Assembly (NCBI GenBank): GCA_903953455.1
Contig: CAJBJW010000263.1
Span: 1-9,416, forward strand
DNA from: an uncultured Pseudomonadota bacterium
Lineage (GTDB): Bacteria; Pseudomonadota; Gammaproteobacteria; Methylococcales; Methylomonadaceae
DNA: 9,416 nucleotides
Direction: 5' to 3'
Shown: positions 6,951-9,416 of the stretch, in pieces
How the letters are laid out: the number at the start of each line of letters is the position of its first letter
Numbering within the stretch: position 1 is the first letter of the stretch
Notes under the pieces: generated by a model
Told to the model about the DNA's origin: nothing
What the model saw: only the letters and a program-made list of their open reading frames with translations
The model's database searches: none
Program-made: the position numbers and the translations under genes

Positions 6951-8258
6951 GTGACAACTGTTTACCCTATTCCTGAAAATCACCCTCAACGCTTTGTGCT
7001 ACACAATGAAGTTCACGCACGCTCATCGTTAATACTTGGTTTACCGCTACGAGCAACGCATTTAGCATTGTCGCGCTCAGGCGAAGAAAAAATTCATGAA
7101 CGCGTGCATTTAGGACAGCTCTGCGAACGATTCGGTGTTGCTCCACCTGCAACCGATGCCGATCATTTCAGTGCCACTTTTGATTCTTTTCAACTAAGAT
7201 GGGAACAGCACGGCGAGTTTAGTACTTACACTTTTTATGTTCAAGGCGTCGAAGATAAGCCATTTTCATCCCCGGCATTAAAAAAAGTACCTGTTGATTG
7301 GCTAACGTCTTTAACTGGAAAAATTTTAATAGCAGCGCATGCAACAATTCTACCTGCAACGAACACCCTAAACACAATAGCGAATCTAACCGATATTTCA
7401 CCGCATTTTGCCAATAATCCTATTATTGGATCAACTGTTACAGGTGGCGCTGCGAATGTCTTTACAGATTTTCGTATTCATGTCGATGGTTTTAGCCGTT
7501 TTTTAATCGTAGATCAAAATTTACGCACAGAACAAGGCGCAAGGTTACTACATCGTTTGTTTGAAATTGAAGTTTATCGAGTCCTTGCCCTACTCGCTTT
7601 TCCTATCGCAAGAAAACTTAATCCCGAACTCAAAAAAGCAGACAAGCAACTTTATACTATTACCAATGCAATGACGCAATCCGCAGGCAATGATACAAAA
7701 CTACTCGATGAACTCACTGTACTCGCAGCCGAAATTGAAAACCATGTATCAAGTAATCATCTACGTTTTGCTGCAGCAGATGCATATTATAACTTGGTGG
7801 AGCGTCGCCTTATGGATTTACGAGAAGTCCGTATTCAAGGCATACAAACCATTGGTGAATTTATGAATCGTCGTTTAGAACCCGCTGTAAATACCTGTCG
7901 CTCAACGTCAAACCGCTTTCGATCACTCTCTGAACGTGTTGGTAATGCCAGTGAATTATTGCGTACACGTGTAGACATCATTATTGAAAGACAAAATCAG
8001 AGCTTACTTTCATCAATGAATTTACGCGCAAAAATGCAACTGCGTATGCAACAAATGGTTGAAGGTATTTCAATTGTTGCCATTACTTACTACACCGCAA
8101 GTTTAATTCGTGCGATGGCACAAACACTTCAGTCATTAGGATGGCATATTGAACCCGAAATGATTGAAGGTGCAAGCGTCCCCTTCATCTTAATTGGGAT
8201 TGGACTCGGTTTTAAACGCGTTCACCACATTATTAAAACAACAACCGATGCATCTTGA
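6951..8258 (+). CDS. DUF3422 (COG4949-type) membrane-anchored protein of unknown function
   Basis: A 435-residue protein recognised as DUF3422 from the N-terminal HPQRFVLHNEVHARSS (11-26), the GGAANVFTDFRIHVDGFSRFLI block (165-186) and the C-terminal ERQNQSLLSSMNLRAKMQLR (346-365) leading into a membrane segment. The first 200 residues look like a soluble mixed domain with no signal peptide; residues 200-370 are mostly helical and rich in Arg, Glu and Gln, probably coiled coil; two hydrophobic segments follow at about 371-391 and 408-424. This suggests a large cytoplasmic domain anchored by a C-terminal helical hairpin. The GTG at 6951 is the only start upstream of the conserved N-terminus, since a TAA lies in frame at 6921, and it has no Shine-Dalgarno. 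No catalytic motif is recognised and no substrate can be named. It lies between the DUF2892 gene and dnaJ on the same strand. Confidence 0.85.
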   Translation: MTTVYPIPENHPQRFVLHNEVHARSSLILGLPLRATHLALSRSGEEKIHERVHLGQLCERFGVAPPATDADHFSATFDSFQLRWEQHGEFSTYTFYVQGVEDKPFSSPALKKVPVDWLTSLTGKILIAAHATILPATNTLNTIANLTDISPHFANNPIIGSTVTGGAANVFTDFRIHVDGFSRFLIVDQNLRTEQGARLLHRLFEIEVYRVLALLAFPIARKLNPELKKADKQLYTITNAMTQSAGNDTKLLDELTVLAAEIENHVSSNHLRFAAADAYYNLVERRLMDLREVRIQGIQTIGEFMNRRLEPAVNTCRSTSNRFRSLSERVGNASELLRTRVDIIIERQNQSLLSSMNLRAKMQLRMQQMVEGISIVAITYYTASLIRAMAQTLQSLGWHIEPEMIEGASVPFILIGIGLGFKRVHHIIKTTTDAS

Positions 8259-8399
8259 AAAATATTGAGTGAAAACTTTTTTTCTCAAACATTGCCCTTA
8301 TAATGTAGTTTACTTAACACAGAATTCATCATTCTATTTTTAATTTTTTTTAAATAGAGATTACATCCTTTTCATTTTAATTATTTATCATTTAAATCA
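8259..8399 (+). promoter_or_regulatory. AT-rich dnaJ promoter and leader region
   Basis: The 141 bases before dnaJ hold an exact TATAAT (8299-8304) without a good -35; a transcript from it would begin near 8311 with a leader of about 90 bases. The leader is nearly all A and T and can fold a 7-bp hairpin, TCTATTT (8333-8339) with AAATAGA (8352-8358). There is no Shine-Dalgarno in the 20 bases before the ATG. TTGAG (8265-8269) and CTCAA (8284-8288) form a small repeat after the DUF3422 stop, but no U tract follows. A convincing sigma-32 -10 is absent. Confidence 0.4.
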
Positions 8400-9416
8400 A
8401 TGGCAACTAAAGAAGATTTTTATAAATTACTAAACGTCGAGCGAAATGCAAGCGACGCTGAAATTAAAAAAAGTTATCGCAGTTTAGCGATGAAACACCA
8501 TCCTGATCGCAACGCTGATAATCCAGAAGCCGCTGAAGAAAAATTCAAACAAATTAAAGAAGCGTACGAAATCTTATCTGACCCTAAAAAACGTTCCGCT
8601 TATGATCAATTTGGTCACGCAGGTGTTGATTCCTCTATGGGTGGTCGTGGAGGCGCAGGTGCAGGCGATTTTGGCGATATTTTCGGTGATATTTTCGGCA
8701 ACAACTTCGGTGATATGTTCAGTCGACGTGGCGGTGGCGGTTCACAAGGAGGTCAACGTGGATCCGATTTACGATACAACTTAGAAATAACACTAGAAGA
8801 AGCGTGCGCTGGCACAGAACAAAAAATTCGCATCCCCGTTTATATTACGTGTGACGATTGTTCAGGATCAGGTGCAAAAAAAGGCTCCTCACCAGTTACT
8901 TGCACAATGTGTCATGGACACGGCCAAGTAAGAATGCAACAAGGTTTTTTTACAGTTCAACAAACCTGTCCAACCTGTCGTGGTGCAGGAAAACAAATTA
9001 AGGATCCTTGTGGCAAATGCCAAGGACAAGGTCGCGTTAGAGACGAAAAGACGCTATCAGCAAAGATTCCAGCTGGCGTTGATACGGGCGATAGAATACG
9101 TCTTTCTGGCGAAGGTGAAGCTGGGCAACTTGGTGCCCCATCAGGTGATTTGTACATTGAAATTCACGTTAAGACACATTCCATTTTTAGTCGTGATGGT
9201 GCAAATCTATCCTGTGAAGTTCCAATTAGCTTTGTAACAGCCTGTATCGGCGGTGAAATAGAAGTCCCGACGCTCGATGGAAAAGTTATGTTAAAAATTC
9301 CTGCAGAAACTCAAACAGGAAAATCATTTCGCTTACGTGGCAAAGGTGTAAAACCTGTCCGTGGTGGAGCTATAGGTGATTTAATCTGCAAAGTTCAAAT
9401 CGAAACACCTGTCAAC
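8400..9416 (+). CDS. dnaJ: Chaperone protein DnaJ (Hsp40), 3' end truncated by window edge
   Basis: DnaJ delivers unfolded proteins to DnaK and stimulates its ATPase; it acts as a cytosolic dimer. The 339 codons seen cover the J domain (about 5-70) with the essential HPD at 34-36, a Gly/Phe-rich linker (about 71-121) with the repeated DIFGDIFG that regulates client transfer, and the zinc-binding domain with all four CxxCxGxG repeats intact: CDDCSGSG (151-158), CTMCHGHG (168-175), CPTCRGAG (190-197) and CGKCQGQG (204-211). The C-terminal substrate-binding domains follow, and about 35-40 residues are lost at the edge judging by the 376-residue E. coli protein. This is a type I DnaJ, not CbpA. 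The ATG at 8400 fits the family N-terminus but has no Shine-Dalgarno. The gene upstream is DUF3422, not dnaK. Confidence 0.98.
   Translation, partial: MATKEDFYKLLNVERNASDAEIKKSYRSLAMKHHPDRNADNPEAAEEKFKQIKEAYEILSDPKKRSAYDQFGHAGVDSSMGGRGGAGAGDFGDIFGDIFGNNFGDMFSRRGGGGSQGGQRGSDLRYNLEITLEEACAGTEQKIRIPVYITCDDCSGSGAKKGSSPVTCTMCHGHGQVRMQQGFFTVQQTCPTCRGAGKQIKDPCGKCQGQGRVRDEKTLSAKIPAGVDTGDRIRLSGEGEAGQLGAPSGDLYIEIHVKTHSIFSRDGANLSCEVPISFVTACIGGEIEVPTLDGKVMLKIPAETQTGKSFRLRGKGVKPVRGGAIGDLICKVQIETPVN

Noticed and set aside
8254..8260. CTTGAAA over the DUF3422 stop as a sigma-32 -35 box for dnaJ
   Set aside because: The heptamer is exact, but nothing like CCCCATnT occurs 11-17 bases downstream; the region there is a T run. 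The best -10-like GCCCTTAT (8294-8301) is too far away.
8333..8358. dnaJ leader hairpin as a classic RNA thermometer
   Set aside because: A classic thermometer hides the Shine-Dalgarno in a stem. Here there is no Shine-Dalgarno to hide and the 7-bp A/T-rich hairpin ends more than 40 bases before the ATG.
8602..9237. Frames within dnaJ on both strands (8602-8784, 8957-9157, 8980-9237)
   Set aside because: All lie inside the intact dnaJ frame, which has every expected domain; they are out-of-frame shadows.
1..9416. A defence system, prophage, CRISPR array, mobile element or other new multi-gene system
   Set aside because: Every large frame belongs to a known conserved chromosomal family, no direct repeat arrays or transposase frames are visible, and base composition looks even throughout.

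Overview
The window reads as a stretch of conserved housekeeping chromosome from a proteobacterium, most likely a gammaproteobacterium (a betaproteobacterium is possible). It is AT-rich, about 40% GC by eye. The evidence for the group is the close match of ClpB, UvrD and HemC to their enterobacterial counterparts in length and residue numbering, the overlapping hemC-hemD pair, and a DUF3422 protein. I cannot name the genus. There are no mobile elements, CRISPR arrays, tRNAs or rRNAs, and no sign of recent transfer.

Left half, minus strand, in order of transcription: uvrD (DNA helicase II), clpB (disaggregase), hemC (hydroxymethylbilane synthase) and hemD (uroporphyrinogen-III synthase, 3' end cut off by the window edge). 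clpB has its own heat-shock-type promoter in the 83-base gap after uvrD and a strong hairpin after its stop, so it is probably a separate transcription unit between uvrD and hemCD. hemC and hemD share one base (TAATG) and are probably translationally coupled; they catalyse consecutive steps from porphobilinogen to uroporphyrinogen III.

Right half, plus strand, divergent from uvrD: a 66-residue two-helix membrane protein (DUF2892/YgaP-like), a 12-bp inverted repeat, a 435-residue DUF3422 membrane-anchored protein of unknown function, and dnaJ (Hsp40 co-chaperone, last few tens of codons missing). dnaJ has no dnaK directly upstream, unlike the usual proteobacterial dnaK-dnaJ order.

ClpB and DnaJ cooperate through DnaK in protein disaggregation, so the window carries two parts of one chaperone network, apparently under different promoters. 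The most notable details are a strong Shine-Dalgarno sequence placed inside clpB before GTG codon 149 (the same codon used for the short ClpB form in E. coli), the sigma-32-like clpB promoter, the detached dnaJ with a leader lacking a Shine-Dalgarno, and the uncharacterised DUF2892 and DUF3422 genes. I found no convincing previously undescribed system.
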